A DNA stretch of 35,622 nucleotides from an uncultured Bacteroidales bacterium (GCA_945983015.1 CAMFSN010000003.1:1-35622); one strand, 5' to 3'; shown: positions 19,494 to 29,167, counted from the first letter of the stretch. Notes: generated by a model from the letters alone, not told the origin. Numbers and translations: made by a program.

Positions 19494-19847
19494 TTACTCT
19501 GTTTTAAGTTTCAGGTGCAAGTCATCTCCGAGGGCCCATATCTGAACTGTCCTTCCACTGTCCAGTTCCACTTCCAAGGGTCTGGGGGCATCGGGGCTGA
19601 AAGCCTGATTAGCCGCATCGTACCAGTGCAGGATATTCGAGGCATACTCTTCGAACTTCCGCCCGTCTTCATTCAATTCCACTCTGAAAGCCTGCCTTTC
19701 GAAAAGACTTCTGCCCAAGGCTTTCTCCAACTCAGCTATCTGCTGACTCACAGCAGGCTGACTTATACCCAAAAGCTTGGCGGCAGCGGAAAAACTGCCA
19801 TTCTTACACACAGTCTCGAAGACTCTCAGTCTGAAATCCTCTATCAT
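19494..19847 (-). CDS. Mini LysR-type regulator: winged-HTH domain without an effector-binding domain
   Basis: MIEDFRLRVFETVCKNGSFSAAAKLLGISQPAVSQQIAELEKALGRSLFER is a canonical LysR HTH. The protein ends at 117 aa and only 30 nt separate its stop from the next gene. Confidence 0.85.
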   Translation of the reverse strand: MIEDFRLRVFETVCKNGSFSAAAKLLGISQPAVSQQIAELEKALGRSLFERQAFRVELNEDGRKFEEYASNILHWYDAANQAFSPDAPRPLEVELDSGRTVQIWALGDDLHLKLKTE

Positions 19848-19851
19848 AGGG

Positions 19852-19859
19852 CAAACTTA
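19852..19859 (-). promoter_or_regulatory. Candidate -7 box (TAAGTTTG on the minus strand) for the mini-LysR gene
   Basis: Plus-strand caaactta equals TAAGTTTG on minus, an exact TAnnTTTG match. Only 4 nt separate it from the ATG at 19847. Confidence 0.55.
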
Positions 19860-19873
19860 CAAAATTTATTTAT

Positions 19874-19881
19874 TATTTTTG
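19874..19881 (+). promoter_or_regulatory. Candidate -7 box (TATTTTTG) for pncB
   Basis: Exact TAnnTTTG match 28 nt upstream of the pncB ATG at 19910. Confidence 0.6.
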
Positions 19882-19909
19882 CCTACTTATTCTTAACAAT
19901 GACCGATAA

Positions 19910-21382
19910 ATGTTAGAAGATATCGCATACTGCTCAGACAAGTACCAGTACACGATGGGAAAGTCCTTCTTCGACTGCGGAATGCAGGACAAACGCGCCG
20001 TTTTCAATCTCTTTTACCGAAAAGCTCCAGAGAATAACAACTGGGCCGTGGTAAGCGGTGTGGACGAAGTGATCGAGATGGTTCAAAGTTTAGGCTCCAA
20101 GCCATCATCCTTCTTTGAGAAGTTCCTGCCAGGGGAAGAGTACGCTGACTTCAGAGAATATCTCAGCAAGATGAAGTTCACGGGTAACATCTACGCTATG
20201 AGAGAAGGAGAGATAGCCTTCCCTAAGCAGCCTATCATCACCGTGGAGGCCCCGCTCATCGAAGCCCAGGTACTTGAGACTCCTATGCTCTGCATAATGA
20301 ACCACCAGATGGCAGTAGCCACCAAAGCCTCCAGGGTATGCCGCTCTACGAACAAAGCGGTCAGCGAATTCGGATCCAGAAGAGCCCACGGTCCCTGGGC
20401 TGCCATCTATGGGGCAAAGGCCGCCATTATCGCCGGCTGCGCCGGCACTTCCAACATCCTGACAGGTAAGATTTTCGGCTGTGGAAGCACCGGCACTATG
20501 GCCCACAGTTTCGTCACCTCCTTCGGCTGTACGGTGGAAGGGGAACACGAAGCGTTCAAGGCCTATATCGACACCCACAAGGGAGAGAATCTCATCCTGC
20601 TGATAGACACTTACGACACCCTCAAATGCGGTCTTCTGAATGCTATCCGCAGTTTCAGAGAAGCTGGGATTGACGATAGCTACCCCTACGGTTATGGGGT
20701 GAGACTGGACAGCGGAGACTTGGCATACCTGTCCATAGAGGTGCGCAGGGTTCTGGACGAGAACGGGCTGAAGAACTGCAAGATCTTCGCCACCAACTCT
20801 TTGGACGAATACCTCATCTCCGACTTGGAAAGGCAGGGCGCGAAGATTGACTGCTATGGCGTGGGCGATGCCATCGCCACCAGCAAGGAAAACCCTTGCT
20901 TCGGAAATGTCTATAAGCTCGTGGAACTGGACGGGAAAGCGGTTATGAAAATGTCTGAGGACAGGGGAAAGATGATAGACCCCGGCTTCCAGGTCACCTG
21001 GCGTCTGGAAAAGGAAGGGGTTTACAAACTCGATGTCACCTGCCTTAGAGGCGACGCTACGGACAGGACCATAGCTGAAGGTGGGAGCGTTAGCATCTTC
21101 GACGAATTCGACAAGTACAAATACAAGAGCTTTATCTCAGGAGAATACAAAGCCCATAGGCTGCAGGAACAAGTTATGAAGGATGGACAGCGCTGTGGAC
21201 AGAGCTATAGTCTCCAGGAGAAAAAGGCATATTACCAACATAATCTAAATTGCCTGAGCCAGAGCGAGAGGCGTCTTATCAACCCGCATTTTTATAAGGT
21301 GGATATCTCCGAAGAACTGCTACAGGAAAAGATGCACATCATAGAACGCCTGGTTAAGGAGATAGAAGACTTCAGTATATGA
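19910..21382 (+). CDS. pncB: Nicotinate phosphoribosyltransferase
   Basis: YQYTMGKSFFDCGMQDKRAVFNLFYRKAPENNNWAVVSG; EFGSRRAHGPWAAIYGAKAAIIAGCAGTSN; VRLDSGDLAYLS; typical NAPRTase motifs. Confidence 0.96.
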   Translation: MLEDIAYCSDKYQYTMGKSFFDCGMQDKRAVFNLFYRKAPENNNWAVVSGVDEVIEMVQSLGSKPSSFFEKFLPGEEYADFREYLSKMKFTGNIYAMREGEIAFPKQPIITVEAPLIEAQVLETPMLCIMNHQMAVATKASRVCRSTNKAVSEFGSRRAHGPWAAIYGAKAAIIAGCAGTSNILTGKIFGCGSTGTMAHSFVTSFGCTVEGEHEAFKAYIDTHKGENLILLIDTYDTLKCGLLNAIRSFREAGIDDSYPYGYGVRLDSGDLAYLSIEVRRVLDENGLKNCKIFATNSLDEYLISDLERQGAKIDCYGVGDAIATSKENPCFGNVYKLVELDGKAVMKMSEDRGKMIDPGFQVTWRLEKEGVYKLDVTCLRGDATDRTIAEGGSVSIFDEFDKYKYKSFISGEYKAHRLQEQVMKDGQRCGQSYSLQEKKAYYQHNLNCLSQSERRLINPHFYKVDISEELLQEKMHIIERLVKEIEDFSI

Positions 21383-22587
21383 AAAAAAGTACACTTGCCT
21401 TCATTCTATCCATAGCCCTTCTATCGGGATGTAATCCGGACTCCTACTCCCCATTCCCTAATTTGGGAGGAGAGGTTCCAGAGAGAGGAGTTGAGGAACT
21501 GGAGTATGAAAAGCTGCTTATACTCTATCTGGAAGGCTATAACAACCTCACCTTTGACATTCAGAAGAACATCTCGGAGTTCAGCCAGGGCTACCTTCCG
21601 AAGAAATCAGACAAGCAGGCGGTGCTAGTGTACTCTCATAATGCTATGAGCAAAGTGGATTGGCATACAAAGACAGAGCCGGTCATATACCGGATGTACA
21701 CTCATTACGGCGAAGTGATAAGGGACACGCTCTTCCGCTTTCCTGCCGACGAAGTCGCCCTCAGGCCGGAAGTCCTTAGGAAGAGCCTGAATTTCATCCG
21801 TAAAAATTTCCCTTCAACTTCCTACGGAATGCTGTTTAGCTCCCACGCAACTGGTTGGATTCCAAAAGATTATACCCTTAAATCAGAAGATATGAGTCCA
21901 TTTTCCTTAGGGGCGGAATACGACAATTCTACTTCCATCAACAAAGAGTATAACTTGGACATAACAGAATTTGCCGAGGCCATTCCTATGCATCTGGACT
22001 ATATAGTCTTCGACTGTTGTCTGATGGGAGGAGTGGAGACAAACTATGTCCTTAGGAACTGTACGGACAAAATAGTGGCTTCCCCCACCGAAGTTCTTAG
22101 CGAAGGATTTGATTACTTAGGTCTTGGAGAGAGACTATTAAGGGAAGGTGAAGCGGATCTGATAGGCGTATGCGAAGATTACTACAGCAAATGCGCTGAC
22201 AGTTACGCCACGGTGGCCCTCTACGACTGCTCTTATATGGACGAATTGGCAGACAAGTGCAAAAGTATCTTCGGCAATCACCCGAACCAAGTTCTGGAAG
22301 TAAAGAGCAGTGAGGTTCAAAGCTATAACTTCAGCTTTGACTACCACTATGACTTTAGGGACATAATAGCGAAGATGGGAGCAAGCCAAGAGGAACTCGC
22401 AGACTTGGACGAGACTATGGAGAAACTGGTCATATATAAGAAATCCACCCCGCGATTCATTAATGTCACCATCGAGGCGGAGCGCTATAGCGGAATGAGT
22501 ATGTATCTTCCGAGAAAAGGATGGAACGAACTGAATGATTACTATATGGATACGGACTGGAATAAGGCTACAGGTCTGCTTCGCTAA
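21379..22587 (+). CDS. C11 (clostripain-like) cysteine peptidase, predicted lipoprotein
   Basis: Lipobox ALLSGCNP; LILYLEGYNNL; catalytic-type His in MLFSSHATGW (His156) and Cys in YIVFDCCLMGGVE (Cys214). 4-nt overlap with pncB. Confidence 0.88.
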   Translation: MKKSTLAFILSIALLSGCNPDSYSPFPNLGGEVPERGVEELEYEKLLILYLEGYNNLTFDIQKNISEFSQGYLPKKSDKQAVLVYSHNAMSKVDWHTKTEPVIYRMYTHYGEVIRDTLFRFPADEVALRPEVLRKSLNFIRKNFPSTSYGMLFSSHATGWIPKDYTLKSEDMSPFSLGAEYDNSTSINKEYNLDITEFAEAIPMHLDYIVFDCCLMGGVETNYVLRNCTDKIVASPTEVLSEGFDYLGLGERLLREGEADLIGVCEDYYSKCADSYATVALYDCSYMDELADKCKSIFGNHPNQVLEVKSSEVQSYNFSFDYHYDFRDIIAKMGASQEELADLDETMEKLVIYKKSTPRFINVTIEAERYSGMSMYLPRKGWNELNDYYMDTDWNKATGLLR

Positions 22588-22619
22588 GAGCAGGGCATAG
22601 CATTTCGGAAAAGAATTGT

Positions 22620-22627
22620 TATCTTTG
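22620..22627 (+). promoter_or_regulatory. Candidate -7 box (TATCTTTG) for the YegS/DGK-family gene
   Basis: Exact TAnnTTTG match, 27 nt upstream of the ATG at 22655. Confidence 0.55.
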
Positions 22628-22654
22628 TAGAAGAGTTAAACTTAAATATAATTA

Positions 22655-23599
22655 ATGGCTATAAAAAGGAAAGAATGGTACACCATAGTCAACCCCCACG
22701 CAGGCTCGGGAAAGACGATGTCCAAGTGGGTTCCTGCAGAGGAGCATCTGAAAAAGCTGGGCGTACCCATCCATACAGTTTACACTACACATAAACACCA
22801 CGCCGCAGAACTCGCAGCAGCGGCTGCCCGTATGGGATACAGAAAGATATTGGCCGTGGGTGGAGACGGTTCCATTCACGAAGTGTTCGAAGGGGTGCTC
22901 TCCTGGTGTGAGAGTTCCGGAGTGAATCCTCAGGAGTTCTATCTGGCATTGGTTCCCATAGGCAGCGGAAATGACTGGATCAAGTCTTTCAACATTCCCC
23001 GAGATACTATTAAGACCGCAGATATCCTGGCCAAAGGGCATTTCGTTCAGGAGGACGTAGTCAGGGTTAAATTTGCCGATTCGGTATCTTATATGGCTAA
23101 CATAGGCGGGATAGGCTTCGACTCCCACGTCTGCGAGAAAGTGAATTTCAGCAAGGAACAGGGAAAGCGCAAAGCCAGAATCTATCTGCACGCCCTACTG
23201 AACAATCTTTTCACCATCAAGCCCTTTAATGTGGAGTTCTACACGGATGACACTCTGGTGTACAAGGGCCCTGTTCTGGACATAGCCTTTGGAAATGGCT
23301 CCTACTGTGGCGGAGGTATGCAGCAATGCTGTCTGGCAGACCCGACTGACGGCATCTTGGACGCTATCATTGTCCCTAAGATAGCCATAAGCAAACTCCT
23401 GCCTGAACTCCCGAGAATCTATAACAAGAGCGTTAACGAATCGAAGCGTATCATCTATCAGAGGGGTAAGAAATTCAAGATCATTCCTCTGAACAAAGCT
23501 TCCGAGGACATAGTGGAACTGGACGGGGAGATTGAGGGCAGATTGCCTGTGGAAATCGAACTGCTTCCATACCATATAAACGTGCTTTCAAACAAATAA
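22655..23599 (+). CDS. Diacylglycerol/lipid kinase family protein (YegS-like)
   Basis: [67 protein letters not shown] are family motifs. Confidence 0.93.
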   Translation: MAIKRKEWYTIVNPHAGSGKTMSKWVPAEEHLKKLGVPIHTVYTTHKHHAAELAAAAARMGYRKILAVGGDGSIHEVFEGVLSWCESSGVNPQEFYLALVPIGSGNDWIKSFNIPRDTIKTADILAKGHFVQEDVVRVKFADSVSYMANIGGIGFDSHVCEKVNFSKEQGKRKARIYLHALLNNLFTIKPFNVEFYTDDTLVYKGPVLDIAFGNGSYCGGGMQQCCLADPTDGILDAIIVPKIAISKLLPELPRIYNKSVNESKRIIYQRGKKFKIIPLNKASEDIVELDGEIEGRLPVEIELLPYHINVLSNK

Positions 23600-23605
23600 T
23601 TTTAT

Positions 23606-23613
23606 TATATTTG
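23606..23613 (+). promoter_or_regulatory. Candidate -7 box (TATATTTG) for parAB
   Basis: Exact TAnnTTTG match ending 6 nt before the parA ATG at 23620. Confidence 0.6.
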
Positions 23614-23619
23614 TCCCCT

Positions 23620-24396
23620 ATGGGAAAAGTTATTGCTATCGCAAATCAAAAAGGCGGCGTGGGCAAGACCACCACTGCCATTAATCTGGCTGCCTCTCTG
23701 GCAGTTCTGGAAAGGCGGGTGCTCATTATCGACGCCGACCCTCAGGCTAATACCACTTCTGGTCTGAACTATTCTCCGGATTCATCCGACGGACACACCC
23801 TGTATGAAGTAATGATAGGCTCCGTGACAGTAAAGGACTGTATAGTCCCTACCGAGATGAATTACCTGAAGATGCTTCCATCCCATATCAATCTGGTGGG
23901 AGCGGAGATCGAGATAATAGACCTTCCTGGCAGGGACCATATACTTAAAAACGCCTTGGAAGAAGTCCGTAACGACTACGACTATATCATAATAGACTGT
24001 GCCCCTTCCCTTGGGCTGATCACTGTCAACTGCCTGACTGCAGCTGACTCTGTGATAATACCGGTTCAACCGGAGTTTTTCGCACTGGAAGGTATTGGCA
24101 AGCTCCTTCAGACCATTCGTCTAGTGCAGAGCGGAAGTAATCCCGACTTGAACATCGAAGGCTTTGTGGTCACTATGTTCGATGGCAGGACAAAGGTGCA
24201 CGCCCAAGTGGTCAAACAGTTGAAGGAATACTTCAAGTCTATGGTTTTCAATACCATTATCCAGAGAAATATCCGTCTTTCCGAGGCTCCGTCCCACGGC
24301 AAGCCTATAGTTCTCTACGACATTAACAGTAACGGAACAAACAATTACCTGAATCTCGCCAAGGAGGTTCTGGAAAGAAATCACGATACTATATGA
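23620..24396 (+). CDS. parA: Chromosome-partitioning ATPase ParA/Soj
   Basis: [28 protein letters not shown] (deviant Walker A), [35 protein letters not shown]. The ATG at 23620 fits ParA N-termini better than the listed TTG at 23611. Confidence 0.96.
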   Translation: MGKVIAIANQKGGVGKTTTAINLAASLAVLERRVLIIDADPQANTTSGLNYSPDSSDGHTLYEVMIGSVTVKDCIVPTEMNYLKMLPSHINLVGAEIEIIDLPGRDHILKNALEEVRNDYDYIIIDCAPSLGLITVNCLTAADSVIIPVQPEFFALEGIGKLLQTIRLVQSGSNPDLNIEGFVVTMFDGRTKVHAQVVKQLKEYFKSMVFNTIIQRNIRLSEAPSHGKPIVLYDINSNGTNNYLNLAKEVLERNHDTI

Positions 24397-25331
24397 GTGC
24401 AGTCAACAGAGGTCTTGGCCGCGGTCTCGAGGCCATTTTGGGAGATATAACGGAGATAGATCAGCTCCGCAAGCCCGTAGGCTATCAGGATAAGAGCAGC
24501 GCTTCCAGCATTAACAGGCCAAGCGCTGACGTGCTTAGGGTACCTCTCTCCCAGATAGAACCGAACCCATTTCAACCTCGCATCAGTTTCGACAGGGAGG
24601 AACTGGAAGGCTTGGCATCTTCCATTAAGAGCCTTGGACTCATCAGTCCCATCACAGTCAGAAGGCTAGGTCCTGAGCATTATCAGATCATCAGTGGAGA
24701 AAGGCGTTACAGAGCCTGCCAGATGGCCGGTTTCTCAGAGGTACCTGCTTATGTAAGAGAAGCTGATGACCAGGGAATGCTGGAGATGGCTATAGTGGAA
24801 AATGTTCAGAGAGAGAATCTGGACCCTATAGAAGTGGCTCTCAGTTTCCAAAGACTACTCTCCGAATGTAATCTCACCCAGGAGCAGATGGCAGAACGTC
24901 TGGGTAAAAGCCGTTCTTCTATCGCTAACCAGATTCGCCTGCTCAGACTGCCGGTTAAGGTGCAGCACGACCTGAAAGTGGGTCAGATCAGCGTAGGTCA
25001 CGCTAAAGTCCTGCTCTCGGTGGAGGACCCTGAACTTCAGACCAAACTCTGCGACTACACCATTAAGAACGAATTGAACGTCAGACAGCTAGAGGCTAAG
25101 GTTAAGTCAATTCTGGACAGATTGGCTCAGCAGGAGACTCAGCAGCCTAGTCAAAGCGTCGCTGCTCCCGATATTCCTTCCGAGCACAAGGAACTCTGCA
25201 AGGAGATGGCTAGGTATTTCAAGGGTAAAATCAGCTTGAAACGCGCCGAGACCGGCAAGGGTTCCATTACTGTCAACTTCAACTCTGACGAGGAGGTAAA
25301 GCGATTCCTGGATGCACTCAAGAACGTTTAA
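24393..25331 (+). CDS. parB: Chromosome-partitioning protein ParB/Spo0J
   Basis: [83 protein letters not shown]. 4-nt overlap with parA. Confidence 0.97.
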   Translation: MSAVNRGLGRGLEAILGDITEIDQLRKPVGYQDKSSASSINRPSADVLRVPLSQIEPNPFQPRISFDREELEGLASSIKSLGLISPITVRRLGPEHYQIISGERRYRACQMAGFSEVPAYVREADDQGMLEMAIVENVQRENLDPIEVALSFQRLLSECNLTQEQMAERLGKSRSSIANQIRLLRLPVKVQHDLKVGQISVGHAKVLLSVEDPELQTKLCDYTIKNELNVRQLEAKVKSILDRLAQQETQQPSQSVAAPDIPSEHKELCKEMARYFKGKISLKRAETGKGSITVNFNSDEEVKRFLDALKNV

Positions 25332-26166
25332 AATACTTCTGCTCTGCACTATCACCCTGTGTATCACCGCTTTGAAGGCCCAAGCCCAGTTTAAGGATGA
25401 GGCCTTCAGTCAGAATTATGGGGAGGATAACGAAGCCCCTGCCGATTCCACGGATAAGATTTTCGACGTGAAAAAATACTTCCGCGGGCTTGGGCATAAG
25501 ACTACTCTGGATGTAGCCACAGCCTTTGAAGGCTCCCTTATATGCGTGGGCGGTATGCAGATTTATAATAAAGACTACTGGAAACTGCCCATAGTCTATG
25601 GTGGAATAGCTGCAGGAATTGGCGGAGGCATCTACTACGGGAATCAAGGGAACAGCACTGCCAGCACCCTCTGTTACCTGGGCGCAGGTCTGATGTACTG
25701 GGGCAGTTTTATGGACGGAGTAATCTGCTATGAGCCAAAGGATTGGCCTAATCCCCAGAAAGCTACGCTCTACTCCCTGCTGGTGCCTGGTCTGGGCCAG
25801 ATATATAACCACGAGATATGGAAACTCCCCCTCTACTGGGGCATAATGATAGGAGGAGCCAGCTACTATGTAAAGTTCAAGCAGAACTATGAGCGCTTCC
25901 GCGACCTCTATAATGCCGAAGACACCACATACATTCCTCTGGAAACCTCCAAATACTATAAAAATCTCTACCGCAGGTATCGTGACTACGCCCTCCTGGT
26001 CACCTTCGCCGGCTATCTGCTTCAGGTCATCGATGCCAATGTCTTTGCCTATATGCACGACTTTGAAATCTCCGAGGACATATCCCTGAAGCTCTCCCCT
26101 TCCCTCATAGCCCCTGACCCATTCAGCGCCCCTGCACTTGGGATGGGACTCTGCCTGACATTCTAA
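25312..26166 (+). CDS. DUF5683-like membrane protein
   Basis: Signal peptide; ATLYSLLVPGLGQIYNHEIWKLPLYWGIMIGGASYYV motif; position after parAB is common in Bacteroidota. Overlaps the parB 3' end by 20 nt. Confidence 0.85.
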   Translation: MHSRTFKILLLCTITLCITALKAQAQFKDEAFSQNYGEDNEAPADSTDKIFDVKKYFRGLGHKTTLDVATAFEGSLICVGGMQIYNKDYWKLPIVYGGIAAGIGGGIYYGNQGNSTASTLCYLGAGLMYWGSFMDGVICYEPKDWPNPQKATLYSLLVPGLGQIYNHEIWKLPLYWGIMIGGASYYVKFKQNYERFRDLYNAEDTTYIPLETSKYYKNLYRRYRDYALLVTFAGYLLQVIDANVFAYMHDFEISEDISLKLSPSLIAPDPFSAPALGMGLCLTF

Positions 26167-27712
26167 ACTGCAGATACATACGCAGTTCTAACAAGGGCTG
26201 CCGAGCATCCAGCCTGCCTATATAGGAGAATTTGAGCGCCAGATCCCCGAATCTGCCATAAAGTCCGAGAGCGTAGCCCTTGCCGTAATACTGCCTTATA
26301 GCGAAACTCCCCGGCACATCGGGGCTGTAGGCGTATATCCTCTCCGTCCACTGCGGCGCGTCAAAGTATGCCAATTGACAGCTTAACTCCCTTACACTCA
26401 AGCACATTTCCGCGTAAGCAGAAAAGCATCTGCCGCTTTGCACAAGCCCCATCAGCTTTAGGCCAATTTCCTCTCTCCTCGCCTGGATTTCCGCCTTCAA
26501 TTCATTGACAGCTGGCTCTTCGGGCTTGATTTTCAGCCTATGTCTCAGTTTTCCAAGCAAAGACCAATCTGCCAAGTCCCACTGCCCATACAAATTCTCG
26601 CTGCTTCTTAATGCCTTATCAGAATTGGAGATTCTTCCTCCGCCATCCAGACAGAAGTCAAAGCCCGGACTTTGATAGCCAAGGCTTAGGGCCCACTGGT
26701 CCGTGGATTTGCCGAAAAGACTTAAGGCGGAGGAATATGGGGACTGATAAAGAGGGCTATAGACTCTAAGGGATAAACTGAGGTGTTTCTGATAGGCTAT
26801 GTTATAGCGGATTCCTCCTATACTGGCAGTGCTAAGGATTCCCTCCCTTAGTATGGCAGCGCTTTCATTCCAGAGAGTAAATTTTCCAAGACTGCTTTTC
26901 AAATCGAAGCCTGCAGCGACATATTCTTCTGAGCATAAAGCACTTAGTGCTAGGCTAAAACGGGAACTGTAATGATTCAGGCGAGCAGAAAGGCAGCGGT
27001 CAAAGGCAGAGAGTTCGAATGAGAATTGGCCTGGAGAAAAAGAAAGCGAGGCACCCTTCAGAGCATAGGCGGCGGAAGAAGAATTGGAAGCGGTGGCAAG
27101 CGATGGATTACGGCTTAAAGTCGAAGGACTGGAGACCGTGCTTAGGGAAAAGCCAGTCCAAAGCAGCAGGCCCTGGCCGTAATGAAGGTTGAAAGAGCCC
27201 AGCAGAAGGCGAAAGCGAGAATCGGAATAGGCGATGTGATAATTCTGAAGCTTATCGGTGGAACTCAGGGCAAGGCTCCAGGGTCCATAGTCCCCCTGAA
27301 GTTTAAACAGAGAAGATATCTCTTTGTTTTTTAAGGAATTACGCATATTCACCCTAAGTTGATAAGTCTTAATTCCTTCCCTCTGAGAGGGCCTATGGCG
27401 ACTCTCGAAATTCAGGAAATAGGAGAGGTCCAGCGCTTTCTGTAGGTCAATTCCTATGACAGATGAGAGTTCGGCTACGGAGAAAATATCTCCGTTTCTT
27501 CCCCGATAATCCAGAATGGATGCTATCTCGAAAGGGCTGAGGAAATCCAAGACAAGGAGTTCGCTGCGACTAGCCTCGTTCAAGTTCAGGGGATGTTCAG
27601 CCAAATGGTAATAATGCTCCAGGCGGGCCTCACCCAATTCCTCAAGGGAGCTGGCTCCGCTTAATCTTAAAATGGCGTCCAATACAGAAAGGACCAGGGA
27701 TAAAGTCTTCAT
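26123..27712 (-). CDS. Helix-hairpin-helix (ComEA-like) domain protein with beta-rich, barrel-like C-terminus
   Basis: HPLNLNEASRSELLVLDFLSPFEIASILDYRGRNGDIFSVAELSSVIGI is a ComEA-like HhH. The rest alternates like an outer-membrane barrel and ends LRMYLQFRMSG.... Confidence 0.82.
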   Translation of the reverse strand: MKTLSLVLSVLDAILRLSGASSLEELGEARLEHYYHLAEHPLNLNEASRSELLVLDFLSPFEIASILDYRGRNGDIFSVAELSSVIGIDLQKALDLSYFLNFESRHRPSQREGIKTYQLRVNMRNSLKNKEISSLFKLQGDYGPWSLALSSTDKLQNYHIAYSDSRFRLLLGSFNLHYGQGLLLWTGFSLSTVSSPSTLSRNPSLATASNSSSAAYALKGASLSFSPGQFSFELSAFDRCLSARLNHYSSRFSLALSALCSEEYVAAGFDLKSSLGKFTLWNESAAILREGILSTASIGGIRYNIAYQKHLSLSLRVYSPLYQSPYSSALSLFGKSTDQWALSLGYQSPGFDFCLDGGGRISNSDKALRSSENLYGQWDLADWSLLGKLRHRLKIKPEEPAVNELKAEIQARREEIGLKLMGLVQSGRCFSAYAEMCLSVRELSCQLAYFDAPQWTERIYAYSPDVPGSFAIRQYYGKGYALGLYGRFGDLALKFSYIGRLDARQPLLELRMYLQFRMSGRVPSQVQGR

Positions 27713-27799
27713 AGCAAGTTTAAATAATAAAGCGCAAGTTATAGATAATCTCTCGAAAGCGCAAGGATTCCGAGGAAAGCTGTCGATAAAGAATGCGGA

Positions 27800-29146
27800 T
27801 TAATTATTTAAAACGCTGCGTTTAAAATGGCGACGGAGGTAAAGAGCACTAAAACTGAGAATGGCTATGGCGTAAACTGCCTCTGACAACCAGGCGATAG
27901 CCACATCGCAGCGAAGTATCTGTACTGCTACTAGACAATAAAGAGTATAAATCACCAGAGAAGCCGACTCCAGGAAGAAGGCCGCCTTGGTCTTCCCGCT
28001 TCCACTGACCGCCTGAAAACAGATGAATGCAGGAATGGTAAACAGATATGAGCCACACAAAACCCAAAGCGAAGGGATGCTCGCCTGAATCAAATCCGGC
28101 AAATCGGTAAAAATGGACAGAACCGACTTTGGAAAAATACAAAATAGAATCAGCAAAGGAAGGAGAATCGCATAAGTCAGGCGAATAATCCTGAAAAGCA
28201 GCGGCAAAATCTCCTCCTCCTTCTTCATTCCCACCAAATTACTGCTAAGAGTACAGGTAGTGGAAGCAAAAGCTGACAAACCCATCCAGATAAAGCCCGA
28301 AGTATTGCGGATAATGTTCGACACTGCCAAGGACCTCTCCCCCGTATGCTCCACAAACAAAAAGAAAATGAACCAGGTCGCTATGGACAGGCAATTCTGA
28401 ATCATAGTCCATACTGACAAAGACATAATCTCCTTCAATCCGGCCCATTTGAAAGGCTCAATCTTATCCAACGAGAACTTTTCCCTGTGCTTTAGCCTCG
28501 AAGTATAAATTACGAGGAAGAGTAAAGATATGGCCTCCGCCAAGGTGGAACCCAGAGCCGCGCCCGCTATACCCATAGCCGGAAGGCCAAGTTTTCCGAA
28601 GATAAGTATCCAATTCAGCGCTATATTCGATACTACCAGGATAATAGAGTTGATACTCAAGACTTTGGTATCAGTAGTCCCCACATAGAAAGCCCTGAAC
28701 GCACAGCCCACGAAGACGAAAAGAAGACTCGGTATTCTCCACCTAAGATATGACACAGAGGCAGCAGCCACCCGCTCCGACTCCACCATCAGAGACATCA
28801 GAGGACCCGAAAGAAACTCAAAGAGCAGGCAAAGCAGAACTGCCAGAAAAAACAGAAAATACAGGCTCTGATAAAACACAGAGCCTATTTTTTCATATCT
28901 GTTTTCACCGTTGAACTTGCCTATCAGAATCTGCCCTCCGAGACTAAATCCGAAACCTATCATAAAGAGGACTGTGTAGAAGACTCCGGCGAGGGCAGCG
29001 GCCCCCAACTCGATCTCTCCCACCCTTCCCAGAAAGGCAGTATCCGTCATTCCCAACATCTGCTCCATCACCAGGCTCAAAAGAATTGGCCAGGCGACAC
29101 GCCACAAATCCCGAAACGAATATGTCAATTCAACTTTTCTCATCAA
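27800..29146 (-). CDS. MATE family efflux transporter
   Basis: 12-TM pattern; WPILLSLVMEQMLGMTDTAFLGRVGEIELGAAALAG typical of MATE. Confidence 0.95.
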   Translation of the reverse strand: MMRKVELTYSFRDLWRVAWPILLSLVMEQMLGMTDTAFLGRVGEIELGAAALAGVFYTVLFMIGFGFSLGGQILIGKFNGENRYEKIGSVFYQSLYFLFFLAVLLCLLFEFLSGPLMSLMVESERVAAASVSYLRWRIPSLLFVFVGCAFRAFYVGTTDTKVLSINSIILVVSNIALNWILIFGKLGLPAMGIAGAALGSTLAEAISLLFLVIYTSRLKHREKFSLDKIEPFKWAGLKEIMSLSVWTMIQNCLSIATWFIFFLFVEHTGERSLAVSNIIRNTSGFIWMGLSAFASTTCTLSSNLVGMKKEEEILPLLFRIIRLTYAILLPLLILFCIFPKSVLSIFTDLPDLIQASIPSLWVLCGSYLFTIPAFICFQAVSGSGKTKAAFFLESASLVIYTLYCLVAVQILRCDVAIAWLSEAVYAIAILSFSALYLRRHFKRSVLNN

Positions 29147-29167
29147 CTTTTACAAACACTCCCTCGC

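Noticed and set aside
19494-19847. Mini-LysR as a frameshifted pseudogene of a full-length LysR
   Set aside because: Only 30 nt separate its stop from the next gene, with no room for a remnant effector domain; it looks like a genuinely short protein.
25318-26058. 246-aa minus-strand ORF antisense to the DUF5683 gene
   Set aside because: Sense strand encodes a recognisable protein in the parAB-DUF5683 order; the antisense ORF has no domain signature.
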